Assembly (NCBI GenBank): GCA_013036995.1
Contig: JAAOXG010000041.1
Location: forward strand, 89,643 to 153,642
Direction of reading: 5' to 3'
Source of the DNA: Lacrimispora defluvii
GTDB taxonomy: Bacteria > Bacillota > Clostridia > Lachnospirales > Lachnospiraceae
DNA length: 64,000 nucleotides
The translations under genes and the position numbers were made by a program. This document shows, piece after piece, positions 1 through 8,329 of the stretch. A model generated the notes under the pieces. The model saw only the letters and a list, made by a program, of their open reading frames with translations, was not told the origin of the DNA and ran no database searches. Position 1 is the stretch's first letter, and every line of letters starts with the position of its first letter.

Positions 1-859
1 TGTAGAACTTGGCATGGGTATGGTAAATATACCTGATATTATCAATGATATCCTGAGGATCACACCAGGTATAGGCAAATGTGGATGCTGCATACCTTAG
101 CGCTGCCTCACCACCTCCTAGCTTCTTAACCTTTTCCAACAGCTGCGGTTCCCCGTTTGCAATCCGGTATTCTTTATTGGCTTTTCCAAGGTTTAAATCA
201 TACTTGATCTTTACGAAGCCCTTTTCCACTCTTTGAGCAAACGCTTCATCTACCGCTTTTATTACCTCCTCACTGACTCCTCTTCTGCGGGCCTGATCCC
301 GAAGAACATCAGGAACCGATTTACAGAAGATTCCAAAGTCCGGCATGAAGCCAAAGTTTTCCGTACCGGTTCTTAAAATCATCTCCATATAGCCATCTGC
401 CCATCCGGAATTTAAGGAAAAGGGAGAATGTACCTCCAGACAGATTTTGATATTCTGGTCACTGGCACAGGCCAGGCTTCCCTCAATCACCTCCATTGGT
501 GTTGATACCAGGGTTCTTAAGGTTTTAAAGCCCAGTTCATGAGCCAGTTTGATATCCCTCTCCATCATCTGGATCTGCTCTTTTAAGGTACAGCGGCGGT
601 TCTTATAAATGTGGTTTTCTAAAAACGCGTCATAGCAGGTAGGTTCTACCTGATACTTTTCCATCCAGCCGAACCACTTTTCTTTAAATTCGGGAGTGAT
701 CACCGGAAATTCATCTATCATCTGCTCCGGCAGCAGTTCAATACCTGTTGCCCCTGTTCTGGATACTTCTCTGATGCAGTCCTCCAGATTCATTTTCCCT
801 AAGTAAAATTCTTCCTGGTAGCTGTATAGGGAAACACTCCGTTTTATATCAAAGTTCAT
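1..859 (-). CDS. TIM-barrel sugar isomerase-like protein, probable C-glycoside deglycosidase alpha subunit (partial, C-terminus outside window)
   Basis: The reading frame starts with ATG at 859 and runs open to the window edge, about 286 codons. It begins MNFDIKRSVSLYSYQEEF and has the layout of a xylose-isomerase-like TIM barrel (sugar phosphate isomerase/epimerase superfamily). Likely divalent-metal ligands are the Glu of ICLEVHS and the Asp of FMPDFGIF. The start overlaps the end of the upstream DUF6379-like gene by 11 bp, which implies translational coupling and fits a two-subunit enzyme. In known C-glycoside deglycosidases (DgpB/DgpC, DfgA/DfgB) a TIM-barrel alpha subunit pairs with a small beta subunit, and an oxidoreductase first makes the 3-keto sugar. 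The same neighbours occur here. The specific substrate is unknown. A generic sugar epimerase is the alternative. Confidence 0.75.
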   Translation of the reverse strand, partial: MNFDIKRSVSLYSYQEEFYLGKMNLEDCIREVSRTGATGIELLPEQMIDEFPVITPEFKEKWFGWMEKYQVEPTCYDAFLENHIYKNRRCTLKEQIQMMERDIKLAHELGFKTLRTLVSTPMEVIEGSLACASDQNIKICLEVHSPFSLNSGWADGYMEMILRTGTENFGFMPDFGIFCKSVPDVLRDQARRRGVSEEVIKAVDEAFAQRVEKGFVKIKYDLNLGKANKEYRIANGEPQLLEKVKKLGGGEAALRYAASTFAYTWCDPQDIIDNIRYIYHTHAKFY

Positions 860-1256
860 CTTTTCCCTCCCTGATCTCAAAATCGTATTCGCCGGAATGA
901 ACCAGAATCATGGGCATATACGACGGCGCAATGGTCTGCGTGGAACAAATATGGTGTTTTCCCGGAGCCAGCCCTCCCTCTTTTAATACGGTTACCGTTG
1001 CAAACTGACCGAATTTCCAGCGGTATGTGATCACAGTCTCCATTTCATCCAACGTGAAGGTGTCCCCTTCCAGAGTAAAACGGATATCCTTTCTGTCATA
1101 ATCTACCCCGTCTACATTGACTGCGATGTCACGGATAATGGAAAGGGTCACGCCCCGGTAGTACTGAATCCGGCAGTCAAACTGAAAGCCTGTTACTGTA
1201 TCGCCTGACCGGACATTGGTAAAACGGTCCGGGTGAAACATATGTCTTGGATACAT
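849..1256 (-). CDS. DUF6379-like small protein, probable C-glycoside deglycosidase beta subunit
   Basis: A 135-residue protein, predicted beta-rich, with no signal peptide or membrane segment. Its size and style match the small beta subunit (DUF6379 family) of C-glycoside deglycosidases, which packs on the TIM-barrel alpha subunit and completes the active site. The family assignment is from recalled sequence character (N-terminal MYPRHMFHPDRFTN and alternating beta strands) and from context, since no search was possible. The gene lies between the Gfo/Idh/MocA oxidoreductase (21 bp upstream) and the TIM-barrel partner, whose ATG it overlaps by 11 bp. The overlap suggests stoichiometric production of the two subunits. 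Confidence 0.7.
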   Translation of the reverse strand: MYPRHMFHPDRFTNVRSGDTVTGFQFDCRIQYYRGVTLSIIRDIAVNVDGVDYDRKDIRFTLEGDTFTLDEMETVITYRWKFGQFATVTVLKEGGLAPGKHHICSTQTIAPSYMPMILVHSGEYDFEIREGKDEL

Positions 1257-1277
1257 TGGAAAGCTCCTTTCTGTATT

Positions 1278-2390
1278 TTATAAGATTATTTCTTTTCCGG
1301 TTTCAGCCGACTGATAAATTGCCTCCAGAATCCGTGTCACTGCAAATGCCTGCTCCGGCCTGACTAATGGTTCCTTATCTTCCAGAATAGCAGTCATCCA
1401 CTGAGCCTGCTCACGGACGCCTTCTGCAGAAGCTCCACCTGAAAAGAAATCTACAACTCCTGCCGGTGAAATCGTCTTTTCCATCAGCTGATTGTTCTCA
1501 ACCATGTTATAGATGAGTTCATCCTTCGGATAACTTCCTCCGTGGTGAATTTCGGCTCCTGCCTTCGTACCGCATAAAGTCGTAGAGGCTTCCATGGATT
1601 TTAAGACATTTAACGCCCAGGAGGCTTCCAGATAAATGACAGCCCCATTTTCCATCTTCACCAGACCAAAGGCAGAATCCTCCACCTCAAAGGTCTCCGG
1701 GTCCCATGGTCCAAATACATTGCCTGCCGGTCCGTCCTGCTGCCGTCCCAGCTTATAAAATACCTGGCCAGAGACTGAAACCGGCTTGTAATTCTCCATC
1801 ATCCAAAGGGTAATGTCCAGTGCATGGGTTCCGATATCAATTAGCGGTCCGCCGCCCTGAAGGGATTTATCGGGAAATACACCCCAGGTAGGAACAGCTC
1901 TTCTTCTGAGGGCATGTGCCTTGGCAAAATAAATCTCACCCAGCTCCCCGTTCTGACAGGAGGCTTTCAGGGCAGTCGTGTCATCACGGAAACGGTTCTG
2001 ATAGCCAATGGTAAATTTCTTTCCGGAACGTTTCCATGCATCCATCATTTTCTGGGCATCAGCCGTGGTATGAGCCATTGGTTTTTCACACATTACATGC
2101 TTTCCTGCTTCAAAGCTGGCTACAGCAATGGGACAGTGGGCCACATTTGGCGTACAGACATGGACTGCATCAATCCCTTCTGCCAGCTCATCTAACATCT
2201 TCTGATAATCCGTATATACCTTTGCATCCGGTGTACCGTATTCGTTTGCTGCCTTTACAGCCCGTTCCTCAATAATGTCGCAGAATGCCACCATTTCTGC
2301 CTTATGGGAATTTGCTTTTAATGATGGCATATGCTTCTGATTGGCAATTCCTCCGCACCCGACAATCGCAACTCTTACCTTCTCACCCAT
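1278..2390 (-). CDS. Gfo/Idh/MocA family NAD(P)-dependent oxidoreductase
   Basis: 370 residues. The N-terminal Rossmann fold carries the dinucleotide motif VGCGGIANQKH (about residues 10-20), and the family lysine motif CEKPMAH lies near residue 100. The C-terminal half is the GFO_IDH_MocA_C beta-sheet domain with GGGPLIDIGTHALD around residue 180. An AGGAG site sits 9 bases before the ATG. Family members oxidise or reduce a sugar hydroxyl. In the puerarin pathway a member of this family (DgpA) oxidises C3 of the glucosyl group before C-C bond cleavage. Position between the two TIM-barrel genes and beside the DUF6379-like gene supports that role here; this is inference from context. Confidence 0.85.
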   Translation of the reverse strand: MGEKVRVAIVGCGGIANQKHMPSLKANSHKAEMVAFCDIIEERAVKAANEYGTPDAKVYTDYQKMLDELAEGIDAVHVCTPNVAHCPIAVASFEAGKHVMCEKPMAHTTADAQKMMDAWKRSGKKFTIGYQNRFRDDTTALKASCQNGELGEIYFAKAHALRRRAVPTWGVFPDKSLQGGGPLIDIGTHALDITLWMMENYKPVSVSGQVFYKLGRQQDGPAGNVFGPWDPETFEVEDSAFGLVKMENGAVIYLEASWALNVLKSMEASTTLCGTKAGAEIHHGGSYPKDELIYNMVENNQLMEKTISPAGVVDFFSGGASAEGVREQAQWMTAILEDKEPLVRPEQAFAVTRILEAIYQSAETGKEIIL

Positions 2391-2411
2391 TTTTCTTTTC
2401 TCCTTCTCGTT

Positions 2412-3332
2412 TCAAATGACAAACTGTTTTAAATAGCGCTGGCTTAAAATCAGCGACGCTTCGATTCTTTCTTTTGAAGCTTCAAAGGCCTTATCCTCTA
2501 TTTCAATACAGGAACAGCCCTCGTACCGGATATCGGTAAGTGCCGATATATAGGCCCCCCAGTCCACATCTCCCAGTCCCGGAAGCTTTGGCGACATAAA
2601 CGCAAGAGGGTACGCCATAATACCGCACTGGTTTAAACGGTCCCGATACAATTTAATATCTTTATAATGAACATGGAAAATTTTATCCTGAAACTCATAA
2701 ATCGGCCTGATGTAGTCCATCATCTGCCAGACAAAATGAGACGGATCATAATTAATTCCCAGATTCCTGCTTGGAAGAATTTCAAATACACGTCTCCAGA
2801 TATCCGGCGTTGTCATTAAATTCTGTCCGCCGGGCCACTGGTCTTTCGAAAACAGCATGGGGCAGTTTTCAATGGCTACCTTCACATTTTGCTGTTCTGC
2901 CAAATTAAGGAGGGGAGTCCACACCTCCTTTGCCATGATTAAATTCTCCTCCACCGTCTTTTTCTGATCTCTCCCGATAAAGGTAGTCACCAATCCGATC
3001 CCAAGAGCGCTGCTGGCCTGAATCACAGTTTTCAAATGTTCCATTACTTCTTCCCGCTTTTTTAAATCTTCATCCAGAGTATTTGGATAATATGCCAGAG
3101 ATGAGATCTCCACCTTACTGTTTTTACTGTATTCCAGGATGTGTTCCTTATACGACGGTTCCAAAAGAACACGTTTTGCATCGATATGGCTGACTCCCGC
3201 ATACCTTCGTTCCGCCTTCCCTGACGGCCAGCAGGCAGCTTCCACGCACTCAAATCCGTGTTTCGCAGCAAAATCCATCATTTCCTCATAGGAATACGCT
3301 TCCAGTATGGCACTGACAAATCCTAGTTTCAT
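2412..3332 (-). CDS. Sugar phosphate isomerase/epimerase (AP-endonuclease-2-like TIM barrel)
   Basis: 306 residues from ATG 3332, chosen because GGAGGAGG lies just upstream and MKLGFVSAIL is the usual opening of the family; an upstream ATG at 3356 lacks such a site. Metal-site candidates of the xylose-isomerase-like barrel are the Glu of VAIENCPM, the Asp-His of GINYDPSHF, the His of HVHYKD and the Glu of CIEIEDK. This is the first gene of the minus-strand operon 3332 to below 1. It probably isomerises or epimerises the sugar or keto-sugar released in the pathway, as DgpF-type proteins are thought to do. The exact substrate cannot be read from sequence. Confidence 0.85.
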   Translation of the reverse strand: MKLGFVSAILEAYSYEEMMDFAAKHGFECVEAACWPSGKAERRYAGVSHIDAKRVLLEPSYKEHILEYSKNSKVEISSLAYYPNTLDEDLKKREEVMEHLKTVIQASSALGIGLVTTFIGRDQKKTVEENLIMAKEVWTPLLNLAEQQNVKVAIENCPMLFSKDQWPGGQNLMTTPDIWRRVFEILPSRNLGINYDPSHFVWQMMDYIRPIYEFQDKIFHVHYKDIKLYRDRLNQCGIMAYPLAFMSPKLPGLGDVDWGAYISALTDIRYEGCSCIEIEDKAFEASKERIEASLILSQRYLKQFVI

Positions 3333-3446
3333 AGATACCTCCTCCGTTCCCTTCATTTACTGTTATCATTATAAGTTTTCGACTTATTTTTAACATCATC
3401 CCAATTAACCTCTTTTCGACCCAATCATTCTTTTTTCCAAAGCAGC

Positions 3447-3494
3447 AAAAAAGAGAGGACAAAAATTCCACCATGATTTTTGTCCTCTCTTTTT
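3447..3494 (-). terminator. Rho-independent terminator after the AraC-GH39 gene
   Basis: A 19-bp perfect stem (3448-3466 with 3476-3494) has a 9-nt loop and ends in a U-run on the minus strand, 5 bases after the stop codon of the 3499-5901 gene. It separates the regulator from the catabolic operon that begins at 3332, so that operon needs its own promoter in 3333-3446. Confidence 0.85.
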
Positions 3495-3498
3495 CATA

Positions 3499-5901
3499 CT
3501 AATACTGATATTTAATTTCCAGCAGCCTGATTTCGTGAGGCATTAAAACTGTCTCAAGTTCCAGGACACCGTCTTTTACTGTAACCCTCTGCATTTCCAT
3601 GTGGGCATTCCCCATCTGCTTCATATACATCATTTCTTCTCCGGAAAGGTTTTTCTGATACCCCATTTCCTTCCACAGATCCTGTACACTTCCGTTGCTT
3701 TGGTTCATGTAGTGGGATTTGACCAGATATTCCCCATCCTCTGCCCCATCAATCCGAAACTGAAGACGCAGGGATAAGTTGTCCTCATAATAACTCTCCA
3801 TCTGTTCAAGATCCAGTTTATCCTCCTCTTTCGTTGCATACTGATAGGTTAACTTTTTATAGTTATGGCATACGATTCCATAATTTCCTCTGCCGTTAGC
3901 GGTTATCATGGCATGGGAATTCCTGCCAAGAAGGCGGGGCTGCATCCGGCTCAAAAAACGAAATGCATAAAATGCAGGCTTACAGATACCTTCTTTTGTA
4001 AGAAGTCCGCTGTCACCGTTCAGGACCGCCTCCGTATCGTAATGTTCAGAAATCAGATCGGTGCCATGCCAGCACGCCAGCAAATCAATCTTCCCTTCTG
4101 CATCAATGCAGTTCTTCACCAGATAGGCTGCTTTCCAACAGCTGTCATTGAGCATATTTCGGTTTGATATGGTAAAATTCCACTCACTGACAAAAATCGG
4201 CCTGTCATCAAATCCCAGCTGGCTTAAGGTCTGTTTTAACACATCCAGCTGATTTAAGGTGTACTGGCTGTCTAACGATTTTTTTCCATAAAGAATACCT
4301 TCCTGAGGGATCATCACATAGCCATAGCTGTAAACAGAAAGGAAATCCGGCCAGATAGCCCGCTTTTTCCAGGCAGAGAATACCGTTTCATACAGATGGC
4401 TTTCATAACCCAGCACAATCCCTGCACCGCCAATCTTAATCTTTTTTGATATTCGTTTCAACACGGAATACCCGGCATCAAAGACTGGGAAATACCAGCC
4501 ATCTTCTGACTCAATTTTCAGCCGATTGTCATGCCAGAGTTCAAAATACCATGTTTCTACTGCTTCCAGCCCATACCTGTTCACCATATGGGCTGCAAGC
4601 TCATTAAGAACATGTTCATATTCCATCAGACTGTGAAATAAAATCTCACTCTCCTGATTGATCAGGAATTCATCGGCTGCCTTAATCACAATTTTCGGTT
4701 TAAATCCAAGCTCTATAAAAGGACTGAGTCCGTTTTCTGTCAGAAAATCAAGAATACGATCCAGTTTATTATAATTTAAATAGCCCAGGGCATTCTGATA
4801 GATGATCAGAGAAAATATATTCCAGATCCGCACCTGTGTAAATCCCAGTTCTTCTTTTAACATCTTAATGTGTTCCTGAACATCAGAACGCAGTAAAAGT
4901 GCCGCCTCTCCAATATTAATGATATGAGACCACGGTTTTTTTAAAGGTTCCCATTTATCGCCATGCACGGTGAACAGCTCCGTCTGTTTTCCATGGGATA
5001 CTTCCGGAGTCTCCCTGGTTTTTTCCAGAAATTTCTTTATATCCTCAATCTCCATTTCATTTAAACTGCCAGTTCTGCCTTCCTTGGGTGTACTTTTTCC
5101 GGAATGTTTACGGCGATACTCGGAAGGAGTGAGATCAAAGCACTCTTTAAACGCTTTATTAAATGATGCAGTTGCCGGAAAACCGTTATCAACTGCTATT
5201 CTTGTCACTTTTTTGTCTGTATAGAGCAGTTCATCAAGTGCGTGAAATAAACGGACGTTATTTAAATAATCCAAAAAGCTTAAGCCAAACTGCTTTCTGA
5301 TATATTTTGATAAATATGCTGGTGTTAAATACAGCTTTTTTGCCAGTTCATTTAAACTCAACTGCTTCTGGTAATTTGCCTGAACATAATTTTGTATCTC
5401 AAATACTCTGGTATCATTGGTAAATCCAAGCCGCTGTACCCGGATATCATCTGTCTTTATCATAAAATGACTGACCAAAAGATAGATCGCCTCATAGAAT
5501 AGGCTGCGAAGCCGGAACTGTTCCTCCTGTTCTCCTTCGAAAAAAAGTGTGAGAATGCGGTCAAATATCAACCGTAGTGAATGATATGCTTCATCCTTAT
5601 CTGAAACAGTATTGCACCAGAATAAAAGCTGGTTTGTGCCTAAATATTCCGTCATCATGGAGTAATCAATTACAAATCTGGCAAACAAAGTTGTAACTTC
5701 TAAATTTTTTATGGAATGGCGTTTATTTGCATTCACCAGGATATAATCACCCTTTTTCAACATATATGATTCCTCATTGATCAGAATCTGTGCCGTTCCC
5801 CTCAGCAGATATAAAATCTCAACATCCTGATGTACATGGGTTTCTCTGTCACTATTCAGCGCAAAGCTGAACTCCATAATCTCACGCATTTGTTTCCCCA
5901 T
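3499..5901 (-). CDS. AraC-family regulator fused to a GH39-like (beta-xylosidase family) domain
   Basis: 800 residues. Residues about 10-130 form a cupin-like sensor (HVHQDVEILYLLRG), about 165-265 a double helix-turn-helix AraC domain (LNELAKKLYLTPAYLSKYI ... SFNKAFKECFDLTPSEYRR), and about 310-800 a glycoside hydrolase family 39 TIM barrel plus beta domain. In GH39 the acid/base Glu sits in a W-N-E-P motif. Here the site reads LWHDN (residues 455-459), so the Glu is lost, while the nucleophile-like Glu573 of VSEWN remains. The barrel is therefore more likely a sugar sensor than an enzyme. The gene probably controls the operon at 1-3332. The start is either this ATG or the one five residues on, where GGGG is spaced slightly better. 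Confidence 0.85.
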   Translation of the reverse strand: MGKQMREIMEFSFALNSDRETHVHQDVEILYLLRGTAQILINEESYMLKKGDYILVNANKRHSIKNLEVTTLFARFVIDYSMMTEYLGTNQLLFWCNTVSDKDEAYHSLRLIFDRILTLFFEGEQEEQFRLRSLFYEAIYLLVSHFMIKTDDIRVQRLGFTNDTRVFEIQNYVQANYQKQLSLNELAKKLYLTPAYLSKYIRKQFGLSFLDYLNNVRLFHALDELLYTDKKVTRIAVDNGFPATASFNKAFKECFDLTPSEYRRKHSGKSTPKEGRTGSLNEMEIEDIKKFLEKTRETPEVSHGKQTELFTVHGDKWEPLKKPWSHIINIGEAALLLRSDVQEHIKMLKEELGFTQVRIWNIFSLIIYQNALGYLNYNKLDRILDFLTENGLSPFIELGFKPKIVIKAADEFLINQESEILFHSLMEYEHVLNELAAHMVNRYGLEAVETWYFELWHDNRLKIESEDGWYFPVFDAGYSVLKRISKKIKIGGAGIVLGYESHLYETVFSAWKKRAIWPDFLSVYSYGYVMIPQEGILYGKKSLDSQYTLNQLDVLKQTLSQLGFDDRPIFVSEWNFTISNRNMLNDSCWKAAYLVKNCIDAEGKIDLLACWHGTDLISEHYDTEAVLNGDSGLLTKEGICKPAFYAFRFLSRMQPRLLGRNSHAMITANGRGNYGIVCHNYKKLTYQYATKEEDKLDLEQMESYYEDNLSLRLQFRIDGAEDGEYLVKSHYMNQSNGSVQDLWKEMGYQKNLSGEEMMYMKQMGNAHMEMQRVTVKDGVLELETVLMPHEIRLLEIKYQY

Positions 5902-5975
5902 CCTCTCCTAATAGGTCTGTCTGTCAGACAAAATTCTAACATCATTCCATGACTGTGTAAATGGTATTCAGGCAA

Positions 5976-6007
5976 ATACAGAGTAAGATAATTATCCTAC
6001 TCTGTAT
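5976..6007 (-). terminator. Hairpin, probable weak terminator of the acyl-kinase/MFS operon
   Basis: A near-perfect dyad (ATACAGAGTA ... TACTCTGTAT with an inner GATAATTATC) lies 56 bases past the MFS stop codon. The U-run on the minus strand is poor, so this may be a transcript-end stabiliser and not a strong terminator. Confidence 0.5.
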
Positions 6008-6062
6008 CAAATGTACGTTTATAAAATCCCTTCATATGGAGGACGAAAACCCATTGCACAAA

Positions 6063-7208
6063 TCACATACTTTTTGAAATAATAACGGCTGACGCTGCCA
6101 CAACCATACCGGTTACTGCTATAAGATAAACATGGCCGGTAGTGACAGTCTGAAATACCAGCTTTGCCACAGCATTCAGCACAAATGGTGAAATCGTCTG
6201 TCCAAAGCACACAAAAGAGGTGAAGCAGGCTGCTGCCATGGCAGCAGCTGCAGGTGCAACCGCATCCGATACTTCACACATTGCCCGCGGAACAAACATC
6301 CCCTGGGAAAATCCGCATAAAGCGCCGCCAACCATAAGCATTCCTATATTTCCCGGAAATAGAATTAACAGAACACCTCCTGTACAAAAGAGAAGCATGG
6401 CGGCAGGAAGCGTGTATGTTCCTGTTTTTTTAACAACATTGCCAAGAATCAGGCCCATAACAATCTGGGCGCCGGAAAAGACACCGGTCAAAAGCCCTGC
6501 CACAGTGGGATCGCCTGCCATTTTACCTTCCAAATGCATGGAAATATTAGTAGCATAGGTTATTAAAAATATAAATACCACCATACCAAGCAGAGATATT
6601 TTTAATACATTCCCATTCAGCCTGACTGCTTCGCCTCCAGACGTACTGATTCTTCCCGTATCCGGGAGGGACAATGCAATTGCTGCAAAGCAAAAAAACG
6701 CAATCACATGGATAAAATAAGATGCTTTAAAACCGAAGACCCCCAGCATACCGGCTAATGTAGTGATGATAACCATGCCGGCACCAATACTGGCTGCCTG
6801 AATCCCCATCACAGAAATCCGCTCATCTCCTTTAAAAAATTCTGCCACCACCGCGGTATTTAATGTACATGCAAGCCCAAGTGCAATTCCATAACATGTC
6901 CTTGAGAGAAACAAAAGAGGAAAGCTATCAGAAAGAAACGGGATAAATCCGGTAATTCCGGCAATAAAACAGGCAAAAAGGAGAAGCTTTTTTTTGCTGA
7001 TTTTCGTCACCAGCAAACCGGAAGCAAGGGCAACCACCACGGAAAACAATGCAGGTGTTGTAACCAGCATCTGGATCATACTGACTGATACCTGTGGATA
7101 ATGTTCCTTTATCTGCCCCAAAACCGGGGAAATACTAAACTGCAATCCCTGAATAAAGGAAATGGCAATGATTGAAATAATAATTTTTATTTTTTTTGTC
7201 TGGTTCAA
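6063..7208 (-). CDS. MFS transporter
   Basis: 381 residues with about 12 hydrophobic membrane segments, typical in length and layout for a major facilitator. The family loop motif between helices 2 and 3 is visible as SGLLVTKISKKK (about residues 62-73). The ATG overlaps the stop of the butyrate-kinase-like gene by 4 bp (ATGA), so it is the last gene of the hydrolase-ACP-phosphotransacylase-kinase operon. It probably imports the operon's substrate or exports its acid product. The direction and the solute cannot be told from sequence. Confidence 0.88.
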   Translation of the reverse strand: MNQTKKIKIIISIIAISFIQGLQFSISPVLGQIKEHYPQVSVSMIQMLVTTPALFSVVVALASGLLVTKISKKKLLLFACFIAGITGFIPFLSDSFPLLFLSRTCYGIALGLACTLNTAVVAEFFKGDERISVMGIQAASIGAGMVIITTLAGMLGVFGFKASYFIHVIAFFCFAAIALSLPDTGRISTSGGEAVRLNGNVLKISLLGMVVFIFLITYATNISMHLEGKMAGDPTVAGLLTGVFSGAQIVMGLILGNVVKKTGTYTLPAAMLLFCTGGVLLILFPGNIGMLMVGGALCGFSQGMFVPRAMCEVSDAVAPAAAAMAAACFTSFVCFGQTISPFVLNAVAKLVFQTVTTGHVYLIAVTGMVVAASAVIISKSM

Positions 7209-8329
7209 TGGAACAGATTCCTTTCTTTGTCAAAATCGAAACCCTGGAATCTGCAAACTCCCTGATATTGCTTTACAGCCTCTGTCCGGTCCAAAACCCG
7301 GACTGCTCCAGCTGCCATAGCCTCCATCTCAAATTCTCCCGGGTACGGTGTAATGGCAGCAATCCATCCGCAGGCTTCTGTGATCTGATTTACCAGATTT
7401 TTATTATGAACCATGCCACCACCCAGTAAGATCCCATCAATTTTTCCATGAAGCACAGCTGCCATGGAGCCAATGGCTTTGGCAATCTGATAAATCATGG
7501 TATCCCAGAGGAGTTTTGCATAGGGATCTCCATTTTGCGCCTTCTGGCTCAGCTCCAGCGCATCAGAACTTCCTGTATGGCTTACGAAGCCGCCTTTTTC
7601 TGTACAAAGAAGCTTCACCTCTTGTAATGTTTTCCCCTCACAATGCCTTAATAAGTCGGCAACAGCAATACTTCCGCATCTGGTGGGAGCCATGGGGCCT
7701 TCTCCTCCCACAATATCAAAACCGTCTATCATCCTTCCCGCACGATGGGCAGATACGGAAATTCCGCCGCCTATGTGGCAGACAATAAAACGGCAGTCTT
7801 CATAGGTTTTGCCAAGAAGTGCGGAGTGTCTGATAGCGACCTCCTTTAAATTTAAGGCATGGAGATGTATCACCCGGTAAACTCCCTTGATTCCTGTCAT
7901 TCTTGCAAGATCCTGCAATTCATCCACATCCGGAGGATTAACGACATAGGCTTTCGCGTGATATAAATCGGCGAATTCCCGGGCGAGCCGTGGTCCAAGC
8001 ATGGCAGGATGCTGTACACCGTTTGCTCCTGTTTGGGAGTGTTTCAGCACCAGATCATCTATTTCATAGGTTCCGCCTTCCATTGACAGAAGACCGCCAC
8101 CCCTGCCTACAACCGCATCCACTCCGCTTAAAGAAATTCCATTCTCCTCCAAAAGTTTTACAATCATATCACGGCGGTAAGAAAACTGACCGGATATCGC
8201 CGGAAATGCAGCAAGCGTTTTAGCATCATGGCTGACATTCCTGGAAAAGATCTCTCTTTCTCCCTCAAAGAGGGCTATTTTGGTAGAGGTTGAGCCAGGA
8301 TTAATGGTAAATATCTTATAGTTACTCAT
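7205..8329 (-). CDS. buk: Butyrate kinase-like acyl kinase
   Basis: 374 residues of the acetate/butyrate kinase (ASKHA) fold. The N-terminal phosphate loop INPGSTSTKIALF (about residues 9-21), the VGRGGG motif near 75-80, HIGGGISVSAH near 190 and the adenosine motif GILLGGGMVHN near 300 are visible. Butyrate kinases convert acyl phosphate and ADP to free acid and ATP. It overlaps the upstream phosphotransacylase by 4 bp, forming a classic transacylase-kinase pair. The length is slightly above the usual 355-360. The acyl chain preference (butyryl, branched-chain or other) is open, and the ACP gene beside it hints at an unusual acyl donor. Confidence 0.87.
   Translation of the reverse strand: MSNYKIFTINPGSTSTKIALFEGEREIFSRNVSHDAKTLAAFPAISGQFSYRRDMIVKLLEENGISLSGVDAVVGRGGGLLSMEGGTYEIDDLVLKHSQTGANGVQHPAMLGPRLAREFADLYHAKAYVVNPPDVDELQDLARMTGIKGVYRVIHLHALNLKEVAIRHSALLGKTYEDCRFIVCHIGGGISVSAHRAGRMIDGFDIVGGEGPMAPTRCGSIAVADLLRHCEGKTLQEVKLLCTEKGGFVSHTGSSDALELSQKAQNGDPYAKLLWDTMIYQIAKAIGSMAAVLHGKIDGILLGGGMVHNKNLVNQITEACGWIAAITPYPGEFEMEAMAAGAVRVLDRTEAVKQYQGVCRFQGFDFDKERNLFH

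Noticed and set aside
1914..2275. Plus-strand frames opposite the Gfo/Idh/MocA gene
   Set aside because: They are shadows of a conserved gene.
6019..6210. Frame overlapping the MFS C-terminus, considered as a frameshifted extension
   Set aside because: The MFS protein already has normal length and a full set of helices, and the alternative frame is Cys-rich and not membrane-like.
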